A stretch of DNA of 60,000 bases from Polytrichum commune (taxonomy: Eukaryota; Streptophyta; Polytrichopsida; Polytrichales; Polytrichaceae): contig OX485807.1 of the NCBI GenBank assembly GCA_950295325.1, forward strand, positions 8,647,001 through 8,707,000, in the 5' to 3' direction. The notes beneath the pieces were generated by a model. That model made no database searches and had not been told where the DNA came from. It saw only the letters and a program-made list of their open reading frames with translations. The translations under genes were made by a program, and so were the position numbers. Below, piece by piece: positions 59,151 through 60,000 of the stretch (the stretch's first letter is position 1; every line of letters starts with the position of its first letter).

Positions 59151-60000
59151 CTGCCATCCTTGCCTTCCAACAACAACAAACCACTTGGCAACACCTCCTT
59201 CACCCGAAGGATAGTGCGCCCCGCCCTGACATCCAATGTCGTAGGCGCCTCACGTTGAAGATAAACATAATCCCCTTGCCGAAATCTCCGCAACTGAGGC
59301 CGGTAAGCACCACTACGAATGCGTGCATAACGCAATGTGTCACGGTGCTGAGCAATGGACAAATTCTCCATGGCCATAGGCATGGCCCTCTGGAAGAATT
59401 GAGCCCGCTCCTGCAAACACTCTGCCCAAAGGTCTGAGTCATCCAAGTTCACAACAGGAGCTAGTTTTTCCCGAATAGAACTCGGGAGTATAGGCTCACG
59501 TCCATACAATAATTGATACGGGCTGTAGGATGCCAAAGAGGCCTGCCTACTAAATCGATAGCCCATAGCAATCCATGGCAACATAAGGTCCCAATCCCGG
59601 TGGCTTCCCCGAAGTAATCCATACTTCCTCAAGCCACGCTTGGTTGTCTGAACAACCCGTTCAGCCAAGCCATCTGCCTCCGGATGATCCCGAGAGGTGG
59701 TGCGGTGATCTATGAGAGCTTTAGTGCACAACTCCTCAAAAGCACCAAGGAACTCCCTCCCTTGGTCCGTCAACACCTCAGCTGGTGCTCCAAAACGTGC
59801 TAACACACGATCCAAAAAGGCGGCCGCGGCCAACTCTGCAGAGTTCTGGGGTAGAGCAACAAGCTCAATCCACTTGCTAAAATGCTCCACCATCACCAAA
59901 ACGTACTTTGCTCCACGTGGTGTAACCACCAACGGCCCTGCAAAGTCCAGCGACCAACGGTAGCCTAATCCCATGATAGGTAAGGGCTGTAACTGAGGTG
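59099..60000 (-). CDS. pol: Ty3/gypsy polyprotein, integrase region (partial)
   Basis: The frame is open from the window edge to a stop at 59,099-59,101, so the 5' end is missing. It shows the integrase core: RWSLDFAGPL with the first Asp, EVLTDQGREFLG with the second Asp, and EADGLAERVVQ with the catalytic Glu (a D,D-35-E arrangement). Then follows PYQLLYGREPILP and a basic C-terminal part (RLRRFRQGDYVYLQ-like) that binds DNA ends. No chromodomain follows. The frame stops just after an A6 run at about 59,127-59,132. The protein-like continuation, a PHD finger, lies in the next frame. This suggests either a one-base indel or a frameshift site. Integrase inserts the DNA copy into the host chromosome. 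Confidence 0.88.
   Translation of the reverse strand, partial: PQLQPLPIMGLGYRWSLDFAGPLVVTPRGAKYVLVMVEHFSKWIELVALPQNSAELAAAAFLDRVLARFGAPAEVLTDQGREFLGAFEELCTKALIDHRTTSRDHPEADGLAERVVQTTKRGLRKYGLLRGSHRDWDLMLPWIAMGYRFSRQASLASYSPYQLLYGREPILPSSIREKLAPVVNLDDSDLWAECLQERAQFFQRAMPMAMENLSIAQHRDTLRYARIRSGAYRPQLRRFRQGDYVYLQREAPTTLDVRAGRTILRVKEVLPSGLLLLEGKDGRECREHSKKLCPMSSTY

Larger units (their letters stand above)
58483..60000 (-). mobile_element. Ty3/gypsy LTR retrotransposon, 3' portion only
   Basis: Minus-strand order: integrase (open to the window edge), PHD finger in an adjacent frame, about 270 bp of untranslated sequence, polypurine tract, LTR. Gag, protease, reverse transcriptase and the 5' LTR would lie beyond 60,000. 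Insertion appears to have split family D copy 2. Confidence 0.85.

Noticed and set aside
1-60000. CRISPR arrays, operons, ribosome binding sites or rRNA genes
   Set aside because: None seen; introns, transposons and gene families show eukaryotic nuclear DNA.

Overview
The window looks like nuclear DNA of a land plant. It is AT-rich and repeat-laden, its genes have GT-AG introns, and it carries a class I KNOX homeobox gene, a plant-type HMA/HIPP metal-binding protein, a plant hAT transposon and a Ty3/gypsy retroelement. The divergent KNOX homeodomain and the PHD-tailed gypsy element make me lean to a non-flowering lineage such as a bryophyte. That is inference; no marker here settles the species.

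Layout. 1-13 kb is a repeat field with no convincing gene. It holds a Mutator-like MITE with 9-bp target duplications, a TA-flanked MITE family (two copies), a family of ~200-bp inverted-repeat elements (three copies), and fragments of a larger dispersed repeat. 13.5-15.2 kb holds a four-exon HIPP-like gene (+), about 386 residues with very long glycine runs; a degenerate tandem duplication lies beyond its 3' end. 19.5-20.1 kb has two phase-compatible exon-like blocks of unknown identity. 21.9-23.3 kb is a dead hAT-family transposase. 23-34.8 kb is intergenic, with a MITE at 27.8 kb and GC-rich patches at 25.9-27.1 and 31.0-31.8 kb.

34.9-43.7 kb is the class I KNOX gene (-). Seven exons can be placed by splice sites, reading phase and homology (KNOX1, KNOX2, ELK, TALE homeodomain); only the exon 2/3 junction is unclear. 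Its introns carry a four-copy tandem array, a (CT)n/(AT)n tract and a foldback repeat. A perfect 21-bp-arm hairpin follows the stop codon.

48.3-54.1 kb is a complete, apparently intact 5,815-bp hAT transposon: 17-bp identical terminal inverted repeats, a perfect 8-bp target duplication (GTTTAAAC) and a three-exon BED/DDE/dimerisation transposase with no stop or frameshift. 55-58.5 kb has two copies of an inverted-repeat-ended element, the second apparently interrupted by a Ty3/gypsy element that runs off the window end. Only the 3' part of that element is present (-): integrase, a PHD finger one frame away, a polypurine tract and a 106-bp LTR.

The host genes (HIPP and KNOX) are unrelated in function and do not form a cluster; the rest of the window is transposons and their debris. 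The best leads are the intact hAT element, the integrase-PHD arrangement with a break in an A-run, and the unusual KNOX gene with a possible KNOX-less short product.
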